Shown: positions 1 through 6,897 of the stretch, piece after piece
Layout: each line of letters begins with the position of its first letter
Position numbering within the stretch: the first letter of the stretch is position 1
Origin: XYD1-FULL-39-28 sp964539855
Lineage (GTDB): Bacteria > Patescibacteriota > Minisyncoccia > Minisyncoccales > Staskawiczbacteraceae
NCBI GenBank assembly: GCA_964539855.1
Contig: CAZIJR010000001.1
Coordinates: 1-40,116, forward strand
Reading direction: 5' to 3'
DNA length: 40,116 nt
Program-made: the position numbers and the translations under genes
Notes under the pieces: generated by a model
Databases searched by the model: none
The model's input: only the letters and a program-made list of their open reading frames with translations
What the model was told of the DNA's origin: nothing

Positions 1-53
1 AACTCGCGTCTCCGCAATGCGAATGCGGCGTACTACCACTGTACTATAAGCCC
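1..53 (-). tRNA. tRNA-Ala (CGC), 3' end cut by window
   Basis: Reading the minus strand from 53 gives an acceptor strand GGGCTTA, a D arm with AGTGGTAG, and an anticodon stem CCGCA/TGCGG closing the loop TTCGCAT, so the anticodon is CGC (Ala). The T stem begins with GCGAG and the window ends inside the T loop, so acceptor pairing and a G3:U70 identity pair cannot be checked. The D arm is nearly identical to that of the tRNA-Pro at 1011-1081. Confidence 0.8.
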
Positions 54-56
54 AAG

Positions 57-121
57 CCAGATTTTGCTTACGCAAAACTGGAATCTTCAATTTACAATTT
101 ACAATTTTCAATCAATTTCTA
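57..121. repeat. Short hairpin and AT-rich iterated motif
   Basis: CCAGATTTTGC (57-67) and GCAAAACTGG (72-81) form a 10-bp stem with one bulged A and a TTAC loop. It is followed by reiterated CAATTTACAATTT/CAATTTTCAAT units (88-118). It lies between the 284-aa gene and tRNA-Ala, both on minus. No clean U-run makes it an obvious terminator, so it may be a processing site or simple-sequence filler. Confidence 0.4.
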
Positions 122-132
122 AATTCTTCAAT

Positions 133-987
133 TTATAAACCAGAGTAATCCGGCTTATCTGTAAAAAACCTTTTTCTGACTTCTTCATTTGGTAAAGAAA
201 AAAGTTTTTTCCAATTGTGGATCTTATCCATATCAATTTTTAATGCCATTTCATATCCTCGTTGATGCGCCACATTATCTCTTCTGAATTTTTTTGAGTT
301 TTCTTCTACTTCTTTTATCATTTGTTGATAGAACTCTTTTGCCTCGGTAAAATCGATATCTTCACTAGACTTTTTAATTTCTAATATATAAAAATCAGTC
401 GCCTTTTTCATCGCCCGTTTTGCTTTTAGAAAATCTTTTTTTGACTCAATCACATGTTCCGCGTCGCTTTTTAATAAATCCAAAAAACCAAATTCTTTCT
501 GAGATGCTTTTTCCCACAATCTTTTGCCTAAAAAACCAAAAAACTCGCTGGTTATTAGTTCTTCTTCTGACTGCGGTTCAAAATGGCAACGATAGAAGTG
601 TGCCAATTCCTCACCCATAGTATTGCCGTTCAAAATCTCATTTATCCTACCTATAAAAATAATATCTAAGGGCTTCTCTTCTTCGCCATCTTTTAGCATA
701 CATTTAGCAAAAGAAGCGTGCCCCTTATCGTATACGGCGACTTCTGGCAAATTTTCTGCGGAGACGGAGAGTCCATATTCCTTGCCAAATAATTGGTTCA
801 TGTCGCATAAAAACTTTTTGCCCATAATACGCATAAAGGTTTCGTCATTCCAATCATATCCTTGTCCTTCAGCCCATTCCATAAATGCTTTTGTATTTTC
901 GTCTGCGGTTTCTATACTTCTCTGTCTTCTTTCATTATATAGTTTTACTTTTTCATCTTCCGGTTGTTCTTTAAATTGTTCCGGCAT
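133..987 (-). CDS. Unrecognised 284-aa soluble protein
   Basis: I do not recognise this family. The product is hydrophilic and charged, with no signal peptide or membrane segment, and looks mostly helical in its second half. A mid-protein segment EELAHFYRCHF (about residues 126-136) resembles the helix of some metal-binding proteins, but it is not a canonical HExxH, so no enzymatic claim is made. The ATG at 987 lies 23 nt beyond the 3' end of tRNA-Pro on the same strand, so it could be co-transcribed with that tRNA. A TATAAT at 995-1000 sits 7 nt before the ATG and could give a leaderless message. No Shine-Dalgarno sequence is seen. Confidence 0.7.
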   Translation of the reverse strand: MPEQFKEQPEDEKVKLYNERRQRSIETADENTKAFMEWAEGQGYDWNDETFMRIMGKKFLCDMNQLFGKEYGLSVSAENLPEVAVYDKGHASFAKCMLKDGEEEKPLDIIFIGRINEILNGNTMGEELAHFYRCHFEPQSEEELITSEFFGFLGKRLWEKASQKEFGFLDLLKSDAEHVIESKKDFLKAKRAMKKATDFYILEIKKSSEDIDFTEAKEFYQQMIKEVEENSKKFRRDNVAHQRGYEMALKIDMDKIHNWKKLFSLPNEEVRKRFFTDKPDYSGL

Positions 988-994
988 AATTTTT

Positions 995-1000
995 ATTATA
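995..1000 (-). promoter_or_regulatory. -10-like TATAAT 7 nt upstream of the 284-aa gene
   Basis: The minus strand reads TATAAT, then 7 nt, then ATG. The spacing matches the leaderless pattern at rsmA and ruvC, but the surrounding AT-richness makes a chance match possible and no -35 is evident. Confidence 0.35.
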
Positions 1001-1010
1001 TTTTTACTTG

Positions 1011-1081
1011 TCGGGGTGGCCGAAATCGAATCGGCGCCACCGAGTCCCGAACCCGGCGTACTACCACTATACTACACCCCG
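1011..1081 (-). tRNA. tRNA-Pro (CGG)
   Basis: A full cloverleaf is visible: acceptor CGGGGTG pairs with CACCCCG. The anticodon stem CCGGG/CTCGG holds the loop TTCGGGA (anticodon CGG). The T arm is GCCGA-TTCGATT-TCGGC, with discriminator A. The C1-G72 end pair is typical of bacterial tRNA-Pro. CCA is not encoded (CAAG follows the discriminator). Confidence 0.95.
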
Positions 1082-1128
1082 TTATTGTTTTTCGTCTTTC
1101 TTTGTTTCTACCTCCATTTATATGCTTT

Positions 1129-1722
1129 TTATTTACCAGAATTTAAGTGCTTTACCATACTAACACGGTCTGCCGGCTTATTATCCCATTCATCAACTCC
1201 TTTTTGAATTTCTTTTTCTTTAAAGCCTAGTTTGTTATAAAGCGAGACCGCATTTTTATTTTGCGCAATAACACTAAGCTCTATATTTTTAACATTAAAT
1301 CTATTTTGCGCTTCAGAAATACAGGATTCCATCAATTCTTTGCCGAGCTTTTTCCCCTGATATTTCTCTAGCACGGTTATTGCATGTACAAATGCCGTGT
1401 CACCGCCATACCATCCAAGCTCAACATACCCGCAAACCAGGTCTTCAATTTCCGAAACAAGGACTATAAATTTATCCCGTTCATCAATCCTTCTAGAAGC
1501 TTCCAACATTTCATCATCGGCAGGTTTTTCTGGTAATTTGTGGTCTCTTTCAGCGCGCAACCTACGCTGATCTTCAAATATATCTGCAACAGCTTGATAG
1601 TCTTCTTGCGAGGCATATCTTACGTCAGCTTCTTTTCCCTCAACCTCGAAACACCTTACAATTATACTTTCTTGCTCGCGCGATTCCTTCTGCTGCGGAT
1701 TTCTTTCAAATTTTTCTGTCAT
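1129..1722 (-). CDS. GNAT-family N-acetyltransferase
   Basis: This 197-aa protein is probably a cytosolic acetyl-CoA-dependent acetyltransferase; its substrate is unknown. The GNAT fold is indicated by the acceptor-side strand leading into YQGKKLGKELMES (about residues 119-131), which matches the acetyl-CoA pyrophosphate loop pattern Q-x-x-G-x-G/A. The terminal NKNAVSLYNKLGFKEKE is the usual GNAT motif B with the Asn/Tyr and GF turn. About 80 N-terminal residues are charged and variable. It starts 16 nt after cca on the same strand without a visible Shine-Dalgarno sequence, so it probably shares the cca transcript. RimI-like protein acetylation is possible but not shown. Confidence 0.85.
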   Translation of the reverse strand: MTEKFERNPQQKESREQESIIVRCFEVEGKEADVRYASQEDYQAVADIFEDQRRLRAERDHKLPEKPADDEMLEASRRIDERDKFIVLVSEIEDLVCGYVELGWYGGDTAFVHAITVLEKYQGKKLGKELMESCISEAQNRFNVKNIELSVIAQNKNAVSLYNKLGFKEKEIQKGVDEWDNKPADRVSMVKHLNSGK

Positions 1723-1738
1723 AATATTTTTAAATTTA

Positions 1739-3196
1739 TTATGTTACCCAGTATTTTTGCTTGGTCATCTCGTCTTTCTTGGTCTCAACTTCCATCTTCT
1801 CGCCCTCTGCTTTTTCTGCCATTTTTTGCAGTTCTTTATCGCTCATTTTACCCAATTTTGCAACTTCTGCCTCTAAAAAATCTTTGGTATTCTTTTTGGG
1901 ATCATCCAAAACATAGCTCAAAAGGATATCTAAAATCTGGCCTATTTTTGGCCCTGGTTTTATGCCTAAAATCTTCATAATATCTCCGCCATTTACCTTT
2001 AGCATTTTAGCAGAAATAGGATCTTGGCTAACTTTGTCAATTAAGTATTTTAAATGCCTTAACTTATATGGCTCGGCTTTGGGTACGCCAGAGCCAATGC
2101 GATCTGCCATTCTAACTTGCAACAGCTCTTCTATGTTTTCTGGCCCCACATTTTTTACCAGTCTTCTTACAGAAGATTCTGTGACTTCTCCCACGTTATA
2201 GTAAAACAAATGAAACCTCACTAATTTTGTGATTTTTTCAACATCTTTTTTAGAAAACTTCAGTCTATTTAGGATTTGAAAAGCCATTTTAGCCCCCACA
2301 ACTTCGTGGTTATAAAATGTGGCTTCTTCTCCCTCACCAACTTTAACTTTTGGTTTGGCTATATCGTGGAGAAGAGAAGCCAATCTTACCTGCATATTAA
2401 ACTTTTTCTTCCCTGCGTATTCCAAAGACTTTATCGCGTGCTGATAACAATCATATATGTGATGCTTATTTTGTGGAATTCCATAATTATCTAATAATTC
2501 GGGCACAATATATTTTAACAGCCCCAATTCTCTCAAAAGCTCAATCCCGAATGCCGGGCTTTCGGACATAATAATTTTCAAAAATTCATCTCTTATTCTT
2601 TCTTTTGAAATAGCTTCTATCCAAATACTATTTTTTTTAATTGCCTCGGCGGTTTCTTTTTCTATTGTAAAACCAAGCGTAGTAGCAAACCTCACGGCTC
2701 TTAGCATTCTTAAAGCGTCTTCAGCAAACCTTTCCTTTGGGTTCCCAACTGTTTTTATTCTTTTATTTTTTAAGTCTTTTTTTCCTTCAAACAAATCTAC
2801 CAGCTCGTTTTTAGCCTGCCCTGAGCCAGGTCGAAGGGCCATGGCGTTTATTGTAAAATCCCTTCTGCTCAAATCTTCTTGTAAAGTTTTGGCATATTTT
2901 ACCTCATCGGGGTGGCGCTTATCAGAATATTTTGCTTCTACTCTATAGGTGGTAATTTCTATCTCGGGAATTTTAGCGTTTTCTGTGCGTACGGTAACTG
3001 TTAAAAAGTTGTTTTCATAAAAACTGTCTGGAAAAACTTTTTGGATTTCCTCTGGCTTAGCATTTGTGGTAACATCCCAGTCATTTGGATTTTTATCCAT
3101 CAAAAAATCACGCACGCACCCGCCCACGATAGCAGCCTCAAAACCGGCCTTTTGCAGATTTTTCAAAACAGATTTTACCTCTTTTGGTATAATCAT
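1739..3196 (-). CDS. cca: CCA tRNA nucleotidyltransferase (class II, with HD domain)
   Basis: Adds or repairs the 3' CCA of tRNAs using CTP and ATP. The 485-aa product has the class II nucleotidyltransferase head: GGCVRD (about residues 25-30) followed by NDWDVTT with the catalytic Asp pair. RRDFTINAMAL is near 110. The neck/body helices follow, and an HD-type segment ASLLHDIAKP lies near 275. The function is needed here because none of the three complete tRNAs encodes CCA. The ATG lies 7 nt after the 3' end of tRNA-Arg on the same strand. Two repeat-like palindromic sequences sit inside the reading frame (2545-2566 and 2819-2839) without breaking it. The C-terminal 40 residues are Lys/Glu-rich. 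Confidence 0.93.
   Translation of the reverse strand: MIIPKEVKSVLKNLQKAGFEAAIVGGCVRDFLMDKNPNDWDVTTNAKPEEIQKVFPDSFYENNFLTVTVRTENAKIPEIEITTYRVEAKYSDKRHPDEVKYAKTLQEDLSRRDFTINAMALRPGSGQAKNELVDLFEGKKDLKNKRIKTVGNPKERFAEDALRMLRAVRFATTLGFTIEKETAEAIKKNSIWIEAISKERIRDEFLKIIMSESPAFGIELLRELGLLKYIVPELLDNYGIPQNKHHIYDCYQHAIKSLEYAGKKKFNMQVRLASLLHDIAKPKVKVGEGEEATFYNHEVVGAKMAFQILNRLKFSKKDVEKITKLVRFHLFYYNVGEVTESSVRRLVKNVGPENIEELLQVRMADRIGSGVPKAEPYKLRHLKYLIDKVSQDPISAKMLKVNGGDIMKILGIKPGPKIGQILDILLSYVLDDPKKNTKDFLEAEVAKLGKMSDKELQKMAEKAEGEKMEVETKKDEMTKQKYWVT
2545..2566. repeat. Degenerate palindrome of the RAYT-flanking family inside cca
   Basis: CCGAAtGC-CGG-GCtTTCGG is the same arm-loop-arm sequence as the perfect palindromes bordering the RAYT gene (arm TCCCGAAAGC, loop CGG), with small differences. 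It is read in frame by cca as SESPAFG. Confidence 0.55.
2819..2839. repeat. Dispersed-repeat-like sequence inside cca
   Basis: CCCTGAGCCAGGTCGAAGGG resembles a dispersed repeat type (CCTGAGC...GTCGAAGG) found in many bacterial genomes. It is read in frame by cca as part of RPGSGQA, directly after the conserved NAMAL motif. Confidence 0.4.
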
Positions 3197-3203
3197 AATA
3201 TAG

Positions 3204-3275
3204 TGCCCCCAGGAAGATTCGAACTCCCAACTTTTGGTTCGAAGCCAAATATGATGTCCATTTCACTATGGGGGC
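3204..3275 (-). tRNA. tRNA-Arg (TCG)
   Basis: Acceptor GCCCCCA/TGGGGGC has discriminator A. The anticodon stem TTTGG/CCAAA closes the loop CTTCGAA, giving anticodon TCG (reads CGA, Arg). The T arm has loop TTCGAAT. CCA is not encoded; the next bases are CTATATT and then the ATG of cca. Confidence 0.95.
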
Positions 3276-3299
3276 ATTTTTGAATTCTACCATTTTTTG

Positions 3300-3308
3300 T
3301 GCTATAAT
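3300..3308 (+). promoter_or_regulatory. Extended -10 promoter for the pilin gene
   Basis: TGCTATAAT (TG-n-TATAAT) ends 22 nt before the ATG at 3331. The identical 9-mer precedes rsmA, PrgI and ruvC, which supports it as a genuine vegetative promoter element of this genome. Confidence 0.65.
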
Positions 3309-3330
3309 CAAGAAATTAAGCTAAAATCAA

Positions 3331-3714
3331 ATGAAAAAGCCTTTACTAATCTTATTATTTTTGGTATTATTTTTAATTCCCGCTTTAGCCAGCGCCGCGG
3401 GACTAGTACCTTGCGGAGGAGCAGGAGAGCCGGTTTGTAGTATTGGATGTTTTTTTGTAATGCTTGCCAATATCTATAATTTTCTTGTAGGAAAAATTGC
3501 CCCAGCCTTAGCAATATTGGCCTTAACAATAGGTGGAATAATCCTTGTAGTTTCTGCTGGAAATCCAAGCGCAGTGGGTTTGGGCAAAAAAATTATATAT
3601 TCTGCGATTATAGGATTAGTTTTGGTTTATTGCTCATGGCTGATTATAAACGTAATTTTAACAACCATCGGGTTTAATTTGGGATCATGGTTTAACCCAA
3701 ATATGAGCTGTTAA
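3331..3714 (+). CDS. VirB2-like T4SS pilin / small membrane protein
   Basis: This 127-aa protein has a clear signal peptide (residues 1-22, ending ALASA) and a short Cys-containing mature N-terminus (CGG...CSIGC). Two hydrophobic helices (about 45-72 and 85-112) are separated by a short Gly/Lys turn (GNPSAVGLGKK). This is the layout of VirB2/TrbC-type pilin subunits and of the pilin-like family common in Patescibacteria. It is separated from the main T4SS-like locus (starting at 11236) by about 7.5 kb and has its own TGCTATAAT promoter. The same two-helix layout recurs at the N-termini of the four large proteins at 18426-25562, suggesting a shared assembly pathway. It could also be a generic two-helix membrane protein. 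Confidence 0.72.
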   Translation: MKKPLLILLFLVLFLIPALASAAGLVPCGGAGEPVCSIGCFFVMLANIYNFLVGKIAPALAILALTIGGIILVVSAGNPSAVGLGKKIIYSAIIGLVLVYCSWLIINVILTTIGFNLGSWFNPNMSC

Positions 3715-3724
3715 ATAAAATCTC

Positions 3725-3797
3725 GCCCCCGTAGCTCAATTGGTAGAGCAGTTCCCTCTTAAGGAATTGGTTCTGAGTTCGAGTCTCAGTGGGGGCA
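3725..3797 (+). tRNA. tRNA-Lys (CTT)
   Basis: Acceptor GCCCCCG/TGGGGGC has discriminator A. The D arm is GCTC-AATTGGTA-GAGC. The anticodon stem GTTCC/GGAAT holds the loop CTCTTAA (anticodon CTT). The T arm is CTGAG-TTCGAGT-CTCAG. CCA is not encoded. It starts 10 nt after the pilin stop codon. Confidence 0.96.
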
Positions 3798-3803
3798 CAA
3801 ATA

Positions 3804-3832
3804 TGGACAAACTAAATAAAATAGAGTATACT
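3804..3832 (+). promoter_or_regulatory. Sigma70-type promoter for rpsO
   Basis: TGGACA (3804-3809), a 17-nt spacer and TATACT (3827-3832) lie between tRNA-Lys and rpsO. They predict a start near 3839 and a leader of about 20 nt. Confidence 0.6.
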
Positions 3833-3858
3833 ATATTATTATAAGTAAAAAAGAGAGT

Positions 3859-4128
3859 ATGAGTTTAAAAACTAAAGAAAAAGCAAAAATTATAAAAGAA
3901 GTTGCAACTAGTGAAAAAGACACTGGGTCTTCTGAAGTACAAGTTGCTTTGCTATCAAAAGAAATAGACAGGTTGGCGTTACATTTAAAAAAACACGCCC
4001 AAGACATCCACTCAAAAAGGGGGCTAATAAGAATGGTTATACAAAGGAAGAAATTGCTGGCTTATCTAAAAAAATCCTCTGAAAAAAGATACTTGGCCAT
4101 TGTTAAAAAAATAGGACTTAAAAAATAA
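3859..4128 (+). CDS. rpsO: 30S ribosomal protein S15
   Basis: The 89-aa product has the normal S15 length and hallmark segments: DTGSSEVQVALLS near residues 21-33, and HxKDxHSKRGLxxMxxxRKKLLAYLKK in the second half. It binds 16S rRNA helices early in 30S assembly. It is followed 8 nt later by the NYN gene and then pnp, reminiscent of the classical rpsO-pnp linkage with one gene inserted. Confidence 0.97.
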   Translation: MSLKTKEKAKIIKEVATSEKDTGSSEVQVALLSKEIDRLALHLKKHAQDIHSKRGLIRMVIQRKKLLAYLKKSSEKRYLAIVKKIGLKK

Positions 4129-4136
4129 CACTCGCG

Positions 4137-4640
4137 ATGCAGCCAAAACCAAAAGAACAGAGAGTAGAGGTGCTGATTGATGTGCAAAATCTATATCATT
4201 CGGCAAAAAATCTTTATCACGCAAGGGTAAATTATCAGGAAGTTTTAAAACAGGCAGTTGCCGGAAGAAAGTTTATTAGGGCTTTTGGCTATGTGGTGCG
4301 CACAAAAACTGGCGAAGAAACGCCTTTTTTTGATGCCTTGAGCAAAATTGGTATTGAGACAAGAGTAAGAGATTTACAAGAATGGTATGGAGGCGCCAAA
4401 AAAGCAGACTGGGATGTAGGCATAGTTATAGATGCTATTAGAACATCTCCAGGCTTAGATGTAATTGTCTTGGTTTCTGGAGACGGTGATTTTATTGCTC
4501 TTGTAGAATATTTAAAAAACCAGGGAAAGCGCGTGGAAGTAATGGCTTTTGGAAAAACAACCTCAGGCAAACTAAAAGAAATTGCAGACGAGTTTATAGA
4601 CCTGGACGAAGGCCTCCCCAAATTCCTCCTAAAAAAATAA
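4137..4640 (+). CDS. NYN-domain (LabA/DUF88-like) putative ribonuclease
   Basis: The 167-aa product is essentially one NYN (PIN-like) domain. It begins VEVLIDVQNLY (about residues 9-19), with the first acidic residue Asp and the adjacent Asn. It has a central KKADWDVGIVIDAI and then VLVSGDGDFIALVEYL with the GDGDF acidic cluster, followed by a GK-RVEVMAFG strand. These conserved acids bind Mg in NYN/PIN nucleases. Position between rpsO and pnp, 8 nt after rpsO, suggests a role in RNA processing or turnover. The substrate is unknown. Confidence 0.85.
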   Translation: MQPKPKEQRVEVLIDVQNLYHSAKNLYHARVNYQEVLKQAVAGRKFIRAFGYVVRTKTGEETPFFDALSKIGIETRVRDLQEWYGGAKKADWDVGIVIDAIRTSPGLDVIVLVSGDGDFIALVEYLKNQGKRVEVMAFGKTTSGKLKEIADEFIDLDEGLPKFLLKK

Positions 4641-4673
4641 AATAAACGGGCGCGATACTGATTTACAAATAAC

Positions 4674-4725
4674 ATACCAATCATACTAATTTAGTCATTA
4701 GTGTAATCGGCATGATATTTGGTAT
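4674..4725 (+). promoter_or_regulatory. Imperfect long hairpin in the pnp leader
   Basis: ATACCAA/TTGGTAT, TCAT/ATGA and ACTAAT/ATTAGT stack into one interrupted stem with a TTAGTC loop, ending 22 nt before the pnp ATG. A leader hairpin cut by RNase III controls pnp in E. coli; a similar role here is only an analogy. No U-run follows, so it does not look like a terminator. Confidence 0.4.
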
Positions 4726-4747
4726 CTTAGTATTGCTCTCAAAATAA

Positions 4748-6880
4748 ATGGCAGTAAAAGATACGTTTGAGGTAAACATAAGCGAGAAAACTATTTCCGT
4801 CAAAACAACAAATTGGACCGAGCAAGCCTCTGGTTCTTGTTTAGTTCAGCTGGGAGAAACCGTGGTTTTAGTAACCGCAGTTATTTCCCCACACTCCAGA
4901 CCAGATATAGATTATTTTCCTTTGATGGTAGAATACGAAGAAAGATTTTATGCTGCAGGAAAAATTTATGGGTCTCGCTTTGTAAAAAGAGAAAGCAGGC
5001 CATCAGATGAGGCTATTTTAACAGCTCGCATGATAGACAGGGCAATAAGGCCTTTGTTCCCAAAAGACTTTAAAAAAGAGGTTCAGGTTGTGGTAACCTG
5101 CCTTTCGTGGGATGGAGAAAATGACCCAGATATTTTAGGAATGATTGGAGCATCCTTTGCTCTATCTACTTCTCAAATCCCTTGGAATGGACCCTTGGGG
5201 GCTATAAGAATAGGCAGGGTAAATGGAGAGCTTATTTTTAACCCCACCTATAAACAAAGAGAAGAAGGAGACATGGATTTGACTTTATCAGCCATAGAAA
5301 GAGATGGGGATATTTTAATCAATATGATTGAAATGGGAGCAAAAGAAATTGCAGAAGATGATGTTCTAAAAGCTTATGATGCTGTAAAAAAAGAACTGCA
5401 ACAAGTTATTGATTTTCAAGTAAAAGCAGTCAAAAAAATTGGAAAGGAAAAGGATGAATTTTCACCCGCAGTAGAACTGGAAATTGAAAAAGAAATAAAA
5501 GAATTTTTAGGTGATAAAGTGGAAAAAGCCATTAATGATGCGCCGAAAGGAGAAAAAAATCTGGGAGCTGCTGAACTTCTAAAAGAAGATTTGGTAAAAT
5601 ACTTAGATGAAAAATATCCTAATGAGGGCAAGACCAAGCAGGCACTTCCATATTTTGAAAAGGAAATTGAAAGAATAATTATAAAAAATATAATTGAAAG
5701 AGATTACAGACCAGACGGTAGAAAGCCAGAAGAAATAAGGCCATTATCTTGCGAAGTAGGAGTTTTACCAAGAGCCCATGGCTCTGGAGTTTTCCACAGA
5801 GGACTTACAAAAGTGCTTTCTGTGCTAACTTTGGGAGGTCCTGGTGACCAACAAATAATAGAAGGCATGGAAGTGGTGATGAAAAAAAGATTTTTACATC
5901 ACTATAACTTTGCTGCATTTTCTTCAGGAGAAGTCTCTCCTATGAGAGGACCAAAAAGAAGAGAAATTGGCCACGGACATTTAGCTGAAAAAGCCTTGTC
6001 TCCGGTTATTCCAGATATAAAAGATTTTCCTTATACTATAAGAATAGTGTCTGAATCTGTGTCCTCAAATGGATCTACTTCAATGGCCTCCACTTGTGCA
6101 GCTTGTATCGCATTAATGGATGCTGGCGTGCCTATAAAGGAACCTGTGGCAGGAATTTCTGTGGGATTGGCAAAAGATGAGGAAACTGGCAAATACAAAG
6201 TCCTAACAGACATTCAGGGTCCAGAAGACCATTATGGAGATATGGACTTTAAAGTGGCAGGAAGCAAAAACGGAATTACAGCCATTCAAATGGATATTAA
6301 AATAGATGGCATAGACAGAAAGATAATAGAAGAAGCTTTAGAAAGGGCAAAAGATGCAAGATTTAAAATACTTGATATAATAAAGAAACAGATACCCGAA
6401 CCTAGAAAATCATTGTCACCTTATGCTCCAAAAATCTTTTCCATGATGATTAACCCTGCTAAGATTGGAGAGGTTGTAGGACCAAAAGGAAGCGTTATAA
6501 ACAAAATCATTGAAGAGTGCGGAGGCGTGGCAATTGATATAGAAGATTCAGGATTTGTGGCTGTAACAGGACAAAATCAGGAAGACGTAGACAAAGCCGC
6601 AAACTGGATTAAGGGGATTGTAAAAGAAATTGAAATTGGAGAAATTTACACAGGAACCGTCAGAAAAATTATGGACTTTGGAGCATTTGTAGATATTTTA
6701 CCAGGACAATCAGGACTGGTACACATATCAAAGTTTGTAAAAGACAGGATAGATAAGGTTTCAGAAGTTGTAAAAGAGGGAGATATAATTCCGGTAAAAG
6801 TAGTGGAAATTGACAGCATGGGCAGAATAAACCTTTCTGCCATAGATGCTGGGTTCAAACCTAAGCCTAAAAATAAATAA
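4748..6880 (+). CDS. pnp: Polyribonucleotide nucleotidyltransferase (PNPase)
   Basis: 3'-to-5' phosphorolytic exoribonuclease that degrades RNA to nucleoside diphosphates. The 710-aa protein has the full family layout: a first RNase PH domain (about 10-145), the helical linker, and a second RNase PH domain (about 315-540). The second domain carries GPEDHYGDMDFKVAG, which holds the catalytic Asp residues. A KH domain (about 555-615, GPKGSVINKI with the GxxG loop) and an S1 domain (about 620-690, GTVRKIMDFGAFVDI) follow. Length is normal. It follows the NYN gene after a 107-nt gap containing a hairpin and is followed 17 nt later by the coiled-coil gene. Confidence 0.98.
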   Translation: MAVKDTFEVNISEKTISVKTTNWTEQASGSCLVQLGETVVLVTAVISPHSRPDIDYFPLMVEYEERFYAAGKIYGSRFVKRESRPSDEAILTARMIDRAIRPLFPKDFKKEVQVVVTCLSWDGENDPDILGMIGASFALSTSQIPWNGPLGAIRIGRVNGELIFNPTYKQREEGDMDLTLSAIERDGDILINMIEMGAKEIAEDDVLKAYDAVKKELQQVIDFQVKAVKKIGKEKDEFSPAVELEIEKEIKEFLGDKVEKAINDAPKGEKNLGAAELLKEDLVKYLDEKYPNEGKTKQALPYFEKEIERIIIKNIIERDYRPDGRKPEEIRPLSCEVGVLPRAHGSGVFHRGLTKVLSVLTLGGPGDQQIIEGMEVVMKKRFLHHYNFAAFSSGEVSPMRGPKRREIGHGHLAEKALSPVIPDIKDFPYTIRIVSESVSSNGSTSMASTCAACIALMDAGVPIKEPVAGISVGLAKDEETGKYKVLTDIQGPEDHYGDMDFKVAGSKNGITAIQMDIKIDGIDRKIIEEALERAKDARFKILDIIKKQIPEPRKSLSPYAPKIFSMMINPAKIGEVVGPKGSVINKIIEECGGVAIDIEDSGFVAVTGQNQEDVDKAANWIKGIVKEIEIGEIYTGTVRKIMDFGAFVDILPGQSGLVHISKFVKDRIDKVSEVVKEGDIIPVKVVEIDSMGRINLSAIDAGFKPKPKNK

Positions 6881-6897
6881 AAACTTCGCTTTTATAG

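Noticed and set aside
623..1207. Long plus-strand frame across the 284-aa gene and tRNA-Pro
   Set aside because: It crosses a complete tRNA gene and has the composition of an antisense shadow.
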